From Flavobacterium sp. GSB-24 (GTDB lineage Bacteria; Bacteroidota; Bacteroidia; Flavobacteriales; Flavobacteriaceae), in NCBI RefSeq assembly GCF_027924665.1, contig NZ_AP027043.1:4402001-4466000 (forward strand): DNA of 64,000 bases, given 5' to 3'. The number at the start of each line of letters is the position of its first letter. Within the stretch, counting starts at the first letter, position 1. The position numbers and the translations under genes were made by a program. This document shows positions 44,985-54,802 of the stretch, one piece after another. Under the pieces are notes generated by a model. The model saw nothing but the letters and a program-made list of their open reading frames with translations. It did not search any database and had not been told where the DNA came from.

Positions 44985-46334
44985 TTAATATCCTGGATTT
45001 TGTTCTAATTTGCCGCGAGCAATCGTAATTTCATTTTGCGGAATCGGATAAGTTGTTCTAAAGGCAGGAATATTTAAAATTGAAGATGCCTTTCCTAATC
45101 GAACTAAAGTAAACCACTGATGTCCTTCAAAGCCTAATTCTCTTTTATTTTCTTCAATCAGAACATTAATAAAAGCATCTAGATTTGGAATCTCCACCAA
45201 AGTGTAAGGTTTAGCAGGCAGAGCTCTTTGACGCACCACATTTAAATCAGCCAAAGCTAAAGTTAAATTTTGCGGGTCTTTCTTTGCCAGTGCCTCTGCA
45301 CGGATTAAATAGATTTCTGAAAGTTTGAGGATAATTGCATTTCCATCTATCTCGCTGTCACGGGTTCCATATTTATCACAAAAAACTTCTTTTCCTGAAT
45401 CATAATATTTATAGCTTCTTGGATCGTTATCAGCGTCCATTGCTTTGAAGAAATTATTGTAGTTGGCAGAAACCTCTGGAGGAGAAACTGATAAATATTC
45501 GGTTAAACTATTACCGTCAATACCTAAAAACTGTAACTCCAGTATAGCTTCAGACGAACCTTCAACATCATAAATATCATTAAATTTTGTATTTAATTTA
45601 TAAGTACTATTGCTGATCACTTTAGTGGCGTACAATATAGCGTTATCATAATCACCTTGATATAAATAAACCCTTGCAAGTAAAGCCTCGGCTGCTGCTT
45701 TTGTAATAAAAAATCTAGCACTGTCATATTTCAAAATTGCGATAGCTTCTTTTAAATCTGAGATTATCTGCTGATAAGATTCTGCAACAGTAGACCTAGA
45801 AATTTCGGCTGCCGCTTTTGCATCCAAATATTTAGTTGAAACAGGAACACCATATTTTGAGTTTAGATCTGTAAATTGTCCAAATTGACGCAGCGCATCA
45901 AAATGCCCTAATGCCCTGCAGAAAAGTGCAGTTCCTTTAGAATTATCATCTTGTAACTGAAGCTCTTCCATTTTTAGCAAAATCAAATTACTGGCATTAA
46001 CAAGAGAATAAACATTTACCCAATTGCTTTGAATATAAGCATTTGAGGGAGGGACAATAGCATTGTCTAATTGTGTAAAACGTTCCTGAAAGCCTGTCGC
46101 ATCAGCATTACCGCCTGTTAATTCCTGAGCCAATATAAATTCACCTCCATAGTAAGTGCCGCTTTGCATCACATCATATAATCCGACAGCTGCTGCCTTT
46201 AATGAAATATTATCAGTTATTGCAGTTGCCGCTGGAATTTCATCATCTAATTTAGTGTCTAATACATCGTCACATCCTAAAACTGTAAAGGCAAGCAGCA
46301 TAGACAAGAATATATATATCTTTTTATTTTTCAT
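44985..46334 (-). CDS. SusD/RagB-family outer-membrane lipoprotein
   Basis: 449 residues. Lipobox at TVLGC, followed at once by DD, fitting surface display. TPR-like helices (about 50-230) and the SusD core with AEALLARVYLYQGDYDNAI (in parts), LSEIYLIRAEALAK and the C-terminal ELGFEGHQWFTLVRLGKA (in parts). SusD proteins form the lid of a SusC channel. It starts 11 bp after the SusC gene in the direction of transcription. Ligand is probably the peptide fragments released by the exported S51 enzyme. Confidence 0.9.
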   Translation of the reverse strand: MKNKKIYIFLSMLLAFTVLGCDDVLDTKLDDEIPAATAITDNISLKAAAVGLYDVMQSGTYYGGEFILAQELTGGNADATGFQERFTQLDNAIVPPSNAYIQSNWVNVYSLVNASNLILLKMEELQLQDDNSKGTALFCRALGHFDALRQFGQFTDLNSKYGVPVSTKYLDAKAAAEISRSTVAESYQQIISDLKEAIAILKYDSARFFITKAAAEALLARVYLYQGDYDNAILYATKVISNSTYKLNTKFNDIYDVEGSSEAILELQFLGIDGNSLTEYLSVSPPEVSANYNNFFKAMDADNDPRSYKYYDSGKEVFCDKYGTRDSEIDGNAIILKLSEIYLIRAEALAKKDPQNLTLALADLNVVRQRALPAKPYTLVEIPNLDAFINVLIEENKRELGFEGHQWFTLVRLGKASSILNIPAFRTTYPIPQNEITIARGKLEQNPGY

Positions 46335-46345
46335 GATTTTAAAAT

Positions 46346-49345
46346 TTAAAATGTTGTACTTAGTCCTAATGTAAAAGTGCGCGCCTGACCTAGAGTTCCA
46401 AAATCTTCCCCTTGCATGCTGTTTAAATCTTGCTGACTTGAAGTATTTGTAGAAACCTCAGGATCAAAACCTAAATAATCTGTTATGGTAAACAAATTTT
46501 GAGCTTGTACGTAAAGAGAAAGACTATTTAAACCAATTTTATGAATAACATTAGAGGGCAGTTTATAAGCAAGACTTAACGTTTTCAATCTTATGTAATC
46601 ACCGTCTTCCAAAAACTGCGTGCTAAAACGCTGCATTTGCCCATCTTTTGTTGATGGTCTTGGTACGTCGGTAATTTGCCCAGGCGTTCTCCAATAATTA
46701 TCATATACTCTTTCGCTTATATTAGAATAAGGGATGCCGCTTTTTGTATAACCATAATTATCATAAACATGTCGGCTTTGATTGAATATTTTATTTCCAC
46801 CAGAGAATACGAAGTTTGCTGTTAAGGTAAATCCTTTGTATGTAAAATTATTGCTCCATCCGCCAAAATAAGTTGGTAATGCACCGCCAACAATCTGCCT
46901 GTCAGAGAAATCAATAATTCCGTCCTTATTCACGTCATCAAATTTTGCGTCTCCAGTTTGAGGATCTACACCCAAAAATTTAATTAAATATAAAGTACTA
47001 ACCTCCTGTCCTTCTTTAAGAATATGATTTCTTCCTACTTCTTCTCCATCGTTGATTAATTTTTTAATTTTGTTGTCAAGCAGCGTAAAATTTATTCCTG
47101 TATTCCATTTAAAATTTCCATCAAAGACAGCAGCATTAATTCCAAATTCGAATCCTTTATTTTCTATAGCTCCAACATTTTGGTAAACGGAGTTAAAGCC
47201 TGTAAGTCCCGAAACTTTAGCCTGCAATAAAAGATCATCTGTTTGTTTGTTGAAATAATCTGCCGTAAAATTGATTCGGTTTTTAAACAATCCAAAATCT
47301 AAACCAATATCGAGCTGTTTTGTTTTTTCCCAGCCCAAGTCTGGATTTTCTAATCGATTAGGCGCTATTCCCGGAACTCCGTTATAATTAGCATTCAAAG
47401 TATAAGTTCCTCTCCAGTTTGAACCAATTTCCTGATTTCCTGTGAGGCCGTAACTGGCTCTAATTTTAAAATCAGAAATACTTTCAATTTTGAAAAATTT
47501 CTCTTTATTAATTCTCCAAGCTAGTGATCCTGACGGAAAATAACCATACTGGTTGTTCTCTCCAAAGCGGGAAGAACCATCAGCTCTCACTGTAAATGAT
47601 GCTATATATTTATCATCATAAACATAATTTGCTCTAGCAAAAAAAGACTGCAATCCGTATTGATTTCTACCAGACGTACTCGCAATAATTGTACTTGCCG
47701 CCGAAATACTAGATGTTGTATTAGTAGCATATCCTACACCAGATTGATCTGAAAAACGAGTTTCATTTTCTTGTATTGTCCATCCTAAAATAGCTCCGAA
47801 ATTATGCTTTTCGCCAAACTGTTTGTTGTAGTTTAAAGTATTTTCCAAAAGCCAGTTGGTTTCTTCATAAGTCGCAAAAATACCTTCACCTGTTTTAGAT
47901 TTATTTGTGCCAGACGGAACGTAAGAATCCTCAACTAAGTTGGAATATTCTAATGAAAAAGCAGACTTAAATTTTAAATCTGGAATAATTTTCCATTCCA
48001 CATATGCTGTTCCTTGTACACGTGTCGATTGAGAGTTGTTTTTATATTCTTTGGCAATTTGAACAGGATTCTCAAGAGGCCACCAAGTATTGTATTTGAA
48101 TGGATTGGTGTAATTCCCTTTATCATCATAAATTGGTTCTGTAGGATCCCATCCCTGCGCATTAATTACAACTCCATATTCATCGTTTTCTCCAATTGTT
48201 CGCTGATGATTACTTCTAGTTATAAAAAAAGTATTTCCTATTTTGAATTTTTCATTAATATTATGATCCAGATTCATACGGGCACTTAATCTCTTAAAGC
48301 CTTGCCCCAATTGAATTCCTTCCTGATTATAATAATTCCCGCTTAAGTAATAACTTGTTTTTTCGCTTCCGCCTTTAACACTAAGATCTAAATTTTGCGT
48401 TACACCCACTCTGAAAATTTCATCATAGATATTGGTGTTGATTCCTTTTGAAGTATCAATCCAATCAAAATAATCAGAACCTAGTCCGTCAAATTCTGCA
48501 GCGGTATTAAAAAATTTTTTAAACTTCTCGCTGTCTACCATTTTTGGATATTTTGAAATTTGAGCAAAAGAAGTATAGTAATTAACATCGACAATACTTG
48601 CACCAGTTTTACCTCTCTTTGTGGTAATTAAGATTACACCATTAGCACCTCTTGATCCATATATAGCTGCAGCTGCAGCATCCTTTAAAATTGTAAAAGA
48701 TTCAATGTCATTTGGGCTCAAATCCGCTAAAGGATTAACAGGCTGTATATTAGCATTCAAGGCTGAATTATTTCGAGATACTATTGGAATTCCGTCTACT
48801 ATGTATAAAGGCTGGCTGCTGGCCGAAATAGAAGACACACCACGGATATTAACACTCACAGCACTTCCCGGTGTAGCCGAAGATGAACTAATATTCACCC
48901 CTGGAGTCTGCCCTTGGAGACTATTTTCAAAACTTGACGAGGTTCCCTGAGGCAGGTCTTTTGTTTTTATAGATTGTACACTCGAACTTACATCCTTTTT
49001 AGATTGTGTTCCGTAACCAATAATCACCACTTCATCTAGACTTTGGCCTTGACCCGATGTCATAAAAATAGTGTAATTGGATTTTCCATCTATAATTACT
49101 TTTTGAGTTTGAAATCCGATATAAGAGAGTTCTATTAAATTGCTGTTATCAGGTATTTGAAGTTCAAATTTTCCATCAAAATCTGTAATTGCACTTGCTT
49201 TTGAATTAGGCGCAATAACATTGACACCTGCCATGGGTATATTGGATTGTTTGTCTACAACAGTTCCTTTTATAGTTTTTTGAGCGTATGTTGAAATGCA
49301 TGATAACAACACAACAATTAGCTTTAGTTTATTGTTTAGTTTCAT
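46346..49345 (-). CDS. SusC/RagA-family TonB-dependent transporter
   Basis: 999 residues. Signal peptide ending STYAQ, a carboxypeptidase-like domain (about 22-100: KGTVVDKQSNIPMAGVNV), TonB box region and plug (about 110-230: GYGTQSKKDVSSSVQ, DIESFTILKDAAAAAIYGSRGANG in parts), then a long beta barrel with the final strand ending LSTTF. This is the first gene of the downstream operon with SusD. Its leader (49449-49667) duplicates the one ahead of the exported S51 gene. Peptide-specific SusCD (RagAB) pairs are known, so uptake of beta-Asp-Arg oligomers is a reasonable inference. Confidence 0.93.
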   Translation of the reverse strand: MKLNNKLKLIVVLLSCISTYAQKTIKGTVVDKQSNIPMAGVNVIAPNSKASAITDFDGKFELQIPDNSNLIELSYIGFQTQKVIIDGKSNYTIFMTSGQGQSLDEVVIIGYGTQSKKDVSSSVQSIKTKDLPQGTSSSFENSLQGQTPGVNISSSSATPGSAVSVNIRGVSSISASSQPLYIVDGIPIVSRNNSALNANIQPVNPLADLSPNDIESFTILKDAAAAAIYGSRGANGVILITTKRGKTGASIVDVNYYTSFAQISKYPKMVDSEKFKKFFNTAAEFDGLGSDYFDWIDTSKGINTNIYDEIFRVGVTQNLDLSVKGGSEKTSYYLSGNYYNQEGIQLGQGFKRLSARMNLDHNINEKFKIGNTFFITRSNHQRTIGENDEYGVVINAQGWDPTEPIYDDKGNYTNPFKYNTWWPLENPVQIAKEYKNNSQSTRVQGTAYVEWKIIPDLKFKSAFSLEYSNLVEDSYVPSGTNKSKTGEGIFATYEETNWLLENTLNYNKQFGEKHNFGAILGWTIQENETRFSDQSGVGYATNTTSSISAASTIIASTSGRNQYGLQSFFARANYVYDDKYIASFTVRADGSSRFGENNQYGYFPSGSLAWRINKEKFFKIESISDFKIRASYGLTGNQEIGSNWRGTYTLNANYNGVPGIAPNRLENPDLGWEKTKQLDIGLDFGLFKNRINFTADYFNKQTDDLLLQAKVSGLTGFNSVYQNVGAIENKGFEFGINAAVFDGNFKWNTGINFTLLDNKIKKLINDGEEVGRNHILKEGQEVSTLYLIKFLGVDPQTGDAKFDDVNKDGIIDFSDRQIVGGALPTYFGGWSNNFTYKGFTLTANFVFSGGNKIFNQSRHVYDNYGYTKSGIPYSNISERVYDNYWRTPGQITDVPRPSTKDGQMQRFSTQFLEDGDYIRLKTLSLAYKLPSNVIHKIGLNSLSLYVQAQNLFTITDYLGFDPEVSTNTSSQQDLNSMQGEDFGTLGQARTFTLGLSTTF

Positions 49346-49448
49346 TTTCTTGATTTAAAATTTAATAAAATTGACAATAGAAATACCTTAACTATCCATG
49401 AAAATGAAGCGTTTTGGCATAAAAATCTGTAAACGAAGAAGGGAAACT

Positions 49449-49667
49449 TTAACAATTAAATATTGGCTGCAAACCTTTTAGATAAAGTGATTTGCAATCA
49501 ATACAGCGGTTTGATAAATTGGTAAAATTCATTTGGTTTGGGTTAGTTTGGTTGAGAAAATAAAAAAATACAATAATGATATCAAACACTCCAGAACGGT
49601 GGTGTATAAATATCAATTTTATTCAGCAATTAAAGATAGGCTGAAGACCTCTTAAAGTAAGAGATTT
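49449..49667 (-). promoter_or_regulatory. Leader with two 41-nt elements, copy 1 (SusC operon)
   Basis: In plus-strand orientation, element 1a (49453-49493) and 1b (49627-49667) both begin CAATTAAA and match in 32 of 41 positions without gaps, around GGCTG, ACC and GATTT. 1b contains the hairpin CTCTTA-AAG-TAAGAG. A 57-nt block (49449-49505) matches copy 2 at 53 positions, and ATAGGCTGAAGACC through GATTT (49636-49667) is identical in copy 2. It lies 104-322 bp upstream of the SusC start. It could be a regulator site, a leader RNA or an antisense RNA. Confidence 0.7.
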
Positions 49668-49993
49668 TGTTTTTGTGATTGTATTTGCTTTTCCTGAAAT
49701 CAAAAGAGACTGATTTTATTTGATGTTAAAAGTAGAAAAAAAAATGAATTAAAAAATAAAAACCACACTTTTAATTAAATTTTATTTACCCTTTTAGTTT
49801 TTATAATGATTTTTCTTTATAATTTTAAGATTCCTGCCAAATAAAACAAAAAGATTTTCTAAAAATCTAATATTGGGAAACATATTCATTTGAAAAATAG
49901 TTTCCCAATATCAAAATAAATAATTCTAAAAAAAGAAGTATGAAAATTGATTGCTTTGTCATTATCTGCGGAATGCTTTAAAAAACAAAAAAA

Positions 49994-52039
49994 TTAATTT
50001 GATATTATAAATTTAGAACGTTTTACGACTTGGTCTCCCTTTCTGATGGAAAGTAAGTATTGACCCGCTTTTAGATCTGAAACGTTCACATCTAAGCTGT
50101 TTTCACCAGGATTCCCCTTAACGTTAATTGTTTTTAAAAGCGAAGCATTAAGATCATAAATAGAAACTTGAATATCTTCTTTTTCTGCCACTGCAAAATC
50201 AATTTTAAGGATATCTACAGTCGGATTTGGGTAAATTACTATCGGATTATTCGTCACTTCTATATTTTTAATTTCCTTAAATTTTGCGGTTCCGCCTGAA
50301 ACATTCAATGTATAATCTTCTGTTTCGCCATAAGTATAAGTACCGCAAGAAGATGTAATTGAATTATAACTTACTATGATCCGCATTCTTATGTTTCCAT
50401 TTACGGCTGATGCTGGTATTGTGATTTGAGGTGTTAAAGTGGAGCTGCTAAAAATAGAATATACCTCTTCTCCCGAATCGGTAAATGCACCATTATTATT
50501 TAAATCAATAAATACTTTCCAGTATAATTTTCTCGTTGCACTAAATCCAGGAGTCAATGTCAAAGTGGTCGCGGTTCCTTTAGAGATGTTAGCTACTTGT
50601 GAAGAAAAATCAGCATAACCTCCATTTGAATTACTTAAATTACTAATACTGCCAATTGCTACTTTTTTAATCCATTCTCTACTGGCATCACTTCCGGCGG
50701 AAGAACAATAGGTCACTGTACCGCCACCTCCAGATGTTGTGGTGAAGTTTATCGTTGCAGCTAGAGAGGAACCGCTTGTGCAATTGCCATAAACTTCAAC
50801 ATTATAAACAGTATTAGTATTTAAACTTGTTAAATTAACCGTAGTTGCTGTTGTAGCGCTAAGTGTTGTCCAAGTTGATGAACTATTTGTCTTATATTTA
50901 ACAGTATAATTTGTTGCACTACCCGCCCAGTTAAGGATTGCAGAATTAGTTGTTATGCTGCCTACAGTTAAATTTGTAGGCATAGGACAGCCTGATGGTG
51001 CAGTACCTAATGTTTCTGTTAAAGTCCCATTAACTACTTTAATCACTCCATAACTTGCTTTAGATCCTGAAACTGTCGTCCAATCGTTTAAATTTAGTGT
51101 GGTAGACCCTGTACTATCCCCTTCAATTTTGATGATCTTTACTCCTTTTCCGTTATTGTTCCAAGTTAAAGCAGAGCCTGAAGTCACAGTTTCTGGTAAC
51201 GAACTGGTATCAAATTGATAGAAATAAGCATAATTTGCGCTTGCCGGAGCAAAAACCTTAGCAATACCATTTTGGTCAATACAAACTGCGGTTTTTTCAT
51301 AAACCCCAATTCCTTTTGCATTCAATCCCGCACCCAAATCTTTCCACATTCTGGCAATAAAAGCGGTTTGTCTACCTCTGCGATCCGGATTATTATAATG
51401 TGTATCAGTAATTACATTAGCCAGTATTGGATTGTTTAGAAAATCATTTGCTCCAATGGTCATATCTGAATTATATGGATTGGCCAAGGCTTGAGCTGAT
51501 GTAACACTTGCATTTGCAGCACTATAATAATATTTACCTTGAATAGCGCATCCAGCGCTGGTTCCTCCAACAGGTACTTTCTTTGTGTTTATAAGATAAT
51601 TTATAGCGTCTTCGACCGGAGTATCTTTCCAATAAGATACATAAGTAGCTTGATCTCCACCTGCAATAAATAAAGCTTCAGCATTTCTGATTTTTGTCGC
51701 AATTTCTGCAATACTGGCCCTTGCTCTAGTATCTATTAAAATTGTTTCTACAGAATTTACTGTTCCCAATCCATAGATATAATCATTGTAAGCTCCTGTA
51801 CCTGCAGATCTAATGACAACAAAATCACCGCCACCTGATTTTTGTATCATCCATTTTATTGCATCATCATTATCCGTTCCGCCTCCCATTAAACATGTAC
51901 CTCCTGTAGTTGTGGTGTTAACATCCGAAGTACTTCCTGTTATCCAGCTTGTATAAGTTTGTGAGTAGGCAAAATTTATTGTGAATAGAAATAATACTAT
52001 ATTCAAATAATTCTTCTTGATATTGTAAATATTTTTCAT
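49994..52039 (-). CDS. T9SS-exported S51 peptidase, cyanophycinase-like, multidomain
   Basis: 681 residues. A signal peptide (to about 27), then the S51 domain (about 40-300), with S161 in VGGTSAGCAIQG, LFIAGGDQATYV and VITDTHYNNPDRRGR. A fibronectin-III-like domain follows (about 350-440), then a GEVED-like domain (about 445-580, ending GETEDYTLNVSG), and the C-terminal T9SS sorting domain (about 605-681: YPNPTVDILKID, LKAGQYLLSI, KFIISN). It should be released or bound at the cell surface, where it can attack polymer outside the cell. It is paralogous to the lipoprotein at 40577-41626. Leader copy 2 precedes it. Confidence 0.9.
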   Translation of the reverse strand: MKNIYNIKKNYLNIVLFLFTINFAYSQTYTSWITGSTSDVNTTTTGGTCLMGGGTDNDDAIKWMIQKSGGGDFVVIRSAGTGAYNDYIYGLGTVNSVETILIDTRARASIAEIATKIRNAEALFIAGGDQATYVSYWKDTPVEDAINYLINTKKVPVGGTSAGCAIQGKYYYSAANASVTSAQALANPYNSDMTIGANDFLNNPILANVITDTHYNNPDRRGRQTAFIARMWKDLGAGLNAKGIGVYEKTAVCIDQNGIAKVFAPASANYAYFYQFDTSSLPETVTSGSALTWNNNGKGVKIIKIEGDSTGSTTLNLNDWTTVSGSKASYGVIKVVNGTLTETLGTAPSGCPMPTNLTVGSITTNSAILNWAGSATNYTVKYKTNSSSTWTTLSATTATTVNLTSLNTNTVYNVEVYGNCTSGSSLAATINFTTTSGGGGTVTYCSSAGSDASREWIKKVAIGSISNLSNSNGGYADFSSQVANISKGTATTLTLTPGFSATRKLYWKVFIDLNNNGAFTDSGEEVYSIFSSSTLTPQITIPASAVNGNIRMRIIVSYNSITSSCGTYTYGETEDYTLNVSGGTAKFKEIKNIEVTNNPIVIYPNPTVDILKIDFAVAEKEDIQVSIYDLNASLLKTINVKGNPGENSLDVNVSDLKAGQYLLSIRKGDQVVKRSKFIISN

Positions 52040-52104
52040 AATATGTTTTTTGTTTAATGTTAAAATTTAAAAACTAACAATAGTCCTAAAATCGCAAATT
52101 ATAC

Positions 52105-52135
52105 TGTTGCAACATGTTTAAAACATATTACAACA
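52105..52135. promoter_or_regulatory. 31-nt dyad upstream of the exported S51 gene
   Basis: TGTTG-N4-ATGTTT-A-AAACAT-N4-CAACA: symmetric 6-bp inner and 5-bp outer arms, 66-96 bp before the start codon at 52039. Not found in the leader of the SusC operon. A good operator candidate for a dimeric regulator. Confidence 0.5.
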
Positions 52136-52283
52136 ATGTTTACAGAATTTTAAATGCTATTGAAAATTGTATTTTCCAATCTTTTAAAAATTAATAAAAT
52201 GGAATATTAGTTTTCAATACAATTTCCAAAGTAGAAAGTAGAAATTAATATATTGAAAACTTTAAGTATGAAGAAAGCTATTT

Positions 52284-52496
52284 TCAACAATTGAATATTG
52301 GCTGCAACCCTTTTAAATAAAGTGATTTGCAATCAATACAAACGAGTGCTAAGTTATTATAGTTCATTTTTTGTAGTTGAGAAAATTAAAAATAAAATAA
52401 CTAAATTGTAAACGAGAAGCTTTTAAAAGCAAAGGTCCGTAACAATTTTCTTCAACAATTAAAAATAGGCTGAAGACCTCTTAAAGTAAGAGATTT
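52284..52496 (-). promoter_or_regulatory. Leader with two 41-nt elements, copy 2 (exported S51 gene)
   Basis: Elements 2a (52288-52328) and 2b (52456-52496) correspond to 1a and 1b of copy 1 with similar spacing (168 versus 174 bp). The DNA between them has diverged, so the elements themselves look selected. It lies 245-457 bp upstream of the start at 52039. The remainder of 52497-52850 is gene-free and AT-rich, with weaker similarity to 49668-49760. Confidence 0.7.
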
Positions 52497-52850
52497 AGTT
52501 TTTAAAATTTTATTTATTTTCCTAGAAATCAAAACAGTAGATTTTATTTAACCAAAAATATAAAAAAAAATGATTCAATAAAATAAAATTTACAAATTCA
52601 TTAAACTTAATTCATCAATTATTATTTTTATATAAATTAAATGCACATAAAATCAAAATTTATTGAATAAATAAAAATTTATCATGAGTTTAAAATTGAT
52701 TTAATGGAGCTTTAAAAAATATTTAAACTATTCTAACACACGTGTAAATTGGACTCGAAATCAGAAAAATCAGGAAAGGAAATTTATCGTTCGAAAGATG
52801 TAATCTGCAGGAAATCTATCGGTATGCGCTGTATTTGTTAATACCCAATC

Positions 52851-53474
52851 TTATATTTTTTGACCTGCCGATTTGATTTCTTTAAAATCCTCATAGTTGG
52901 TAAAGTACTCCAATGCCAAAACTAATAGTATTGCGCTTGCATTATATACTTTTTGCATTATGACTGCCAAACCCAAATAACCAAATCCAAATAGAAAAAA
53001 GAAACAGTAAAAGGTCAACAAGCATAAAATACAGCAGAATTTAAGGAAATGAAGTTTTGACTTTAGAATATATATCGTAATTGTAAAGAGACCAAACAAT
53101 GTTAAAACGATCGATATGGTTCCCAGATCATGCAAGGGCGTTGCAATTAAGAAAATAAATACTATGTTAACGATGCCAATAAATTTTAAAATTTTGGCCC
53201 ATTGTACAGAAGGTATTTTTTTTGACATATTGATAAAAAAAATCCCATAACCCGCCGAGTGGAATGCCATCGCAATAACTGCCCAGATCCTGCCGGGATT
53301 TTCTGAACCATTTATCGCTTTTGCAGCAAATAAATTGCTTACGAAATTTTTTGACCAGCCAAACCCTATGGAATTCTTGTCAAACAATGAGCCGCCAGGA
53401 TAAAGTGAGGCCGCTATTACCATCAAAATCAAGGAAATGGACAGACATAGTAAAACCGAATATTTTTTAATCAT
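52851..53474 (-). CDS. Multi-spanning membrane protein, DUF998-like
   Basis: 207 residues with about six hydrophobic segments. The opening holds a YPGGSLFDKNSIGFGWSKN loop after helix 1, and HSAGYGIFF, ATPLHDLGTISIV and ALEYFTNYEDF follow. The layout resembles DUF998/FRAG1-like membrane proteins; no enzymatic role is known from the sequence. It is downstream of the 7TM AraC gene on the same strand (140 bp). Confidence 0.55.
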   Translation of the reverse strand: MIKKYSVLLCLSISLILMVIAASLYPGGSLFDKNSIGFGWSKNFVSNLFAAKAINGSENPGRIWAVIAMAFHSAGYGIFFINMSKKIPSVQWAKILKFIGIVNIVFIFLIATPLHDLGTISIVLTLFGLFTITIYILKSKLHFLKFCCILCLLTFYCFFFLFGFGYLGLAVIMQKVYNASAILLVLALEYFTNYEDFKEIKSAGQKI

Positions 53475-53614
53475 CTTCTTAATTGTTCAATTTTCCAACT
53501 CTCGACTAATTCATATGTAAACAAAAATACAGAAAAAACTAAAGCTGTATTTTTTCTAAAAAAATTAAACTTCGAAGTAATAATTCTAAAATACTGCAAA
53601 ACAACAAAGTTCTT

Positions 53615-54802
53615 CTAAGTCGTTAAAACTTCTGCCGCAATTAAATTCAGGTATTCTCTAGGCGTGTATGTAGTTATCTCTTTAAAATATCTGTTAAAGG
53701 ATGATTTAGAATTAAAACCAGATTCATACGCCAATTCCAAAATAGTAATACTGCTATTTTTTTCTGATAAACTTTTAAGTTTTTCTTTTACATATTCGAT
53801 TCTGTATTCATTTATGAAAGTATAAAAAGACTTATTTACAAAATGATTTAATGTCTCACTTATATGATATTTATTGACGTTCGTAAGTTTTGCAAGCTTA
53901 TCAAGCGTGAGTTCGCTGTCCATATAGTACTGCTCCTTTTCCATTGCTTTTTCGAGTCTCAGCAGTATCTTAAACATTTCACTCTGGCTTAATATTTCTT
54001 TTCTCTTTTGAGGTACGGATATCTCTCTTTCTTCTCTCTGAATATTTTCAATCGGATCCAATACAAAATTACTTACACTGCTTGGCTCCATTTCAGTAGT
54101 AATCTCATCACCATTGTAATTTCCAGAAGATAAAAGCATTTCAGTTCCTGTTACTGCCCCATATTTATAATTTATTATTCTAATTGTAATGACAATAAGA
54201 AGAGTATAAATTATAGATCGGCACAAATAATTTGAAGAGTCGAAGAAAGAGTTGAAAATTACAAACAAGACTCCTAAAACCCCAACACATAAAAAAAGAG
54301 AAGCAAGCTGGACAACTAACTTTTTCTCCTGACTGTTTCTTGGCAGTTTATTCATCGCCAGATAAATGATGCCACATGAAAAAATAATATCCAGTGGAAG
54401 CAGTGTGTAAAGACTAATTGTATTGTACCAATACAGCACTAAATAAGCTTTTGGGGATGTTACTGATAAAACGCACACAGTAGAAAAATAACCTATAGCA
54501 CCGATAATAAACGGAATAAAAAGATACCATTTTGAAGCAGTTACAAATTCAGGACGGATTGTTTTTAAGGTATAGAGGTACAACAATGGAATGTAGCAGA
54601 ACCCGATAAAGGTATTCATCATATTTAAAACCTGCTGATCCTCCACAAAAGTAAAAATGAAAAATTTTATAGAAAGATGCAGCCCAATGCATACTACGAG
54701 AGATATCAGCAAATCATCTGCATTTTTTCTGTACCTGCTTCTTAAAAGTAATACTGCGGCTAAAAGAGCCTGAAAAATTCCTATTGCAATAATGTATTTC
54801 AT
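53615..54802 (-). CDS. 7TM AraC-family transcriptional regulator
   Basis: 395 residues. Seven transmembrane helices occupy about 1-215, a polar linker about 215-285, and the AraC domain about 290-392, with SELTLDKLAKLTNVNKYHISE (in parts), ILELAYESGFNSKSSFNRYF (in parts) and TPREYL. Inner-membrane AraC sensors of this kind are common in Bacteroidota. It is divergent from the TonB receptor gene at 55022, 219 bp apart, so that operon is the likely target. Confidence 0.87.
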   Translation of the reverse strand: MKYIIAIGIFQALLAAVLLLRSRYRKNADDLLISLVVCIGLHLSIKFFIFTFVEDQQVLNMMNTFIGFCYIPLLYLYTLKTIRPEFVTASKWYLFIPFIIGAIGYFSTVCVLSVTSPKAYLVLYWYNTISLYTLLPLDIIFSCGIIYLAMNKLPRNSQEKKLVVQLASLFLCVGVLGVLFVIFNSFFDSSNYLCRSIIYTLLIVITIRIINYKYGAVTGTEMLLSSGNYNGDEITTEMEPSSVSNFVLDPIENIQREEREISVPQKRKEILSQSEMFKILLRLEKAMEKEQYYMDSELTLDKLAKLTNVNKYHISETLNHFVNKSFYTFINEYRIEYVKEKLKSLSEKNSSITILELAYESGFNSKSSFNRYFKEITTYTPREYLNLIAAEVLTT

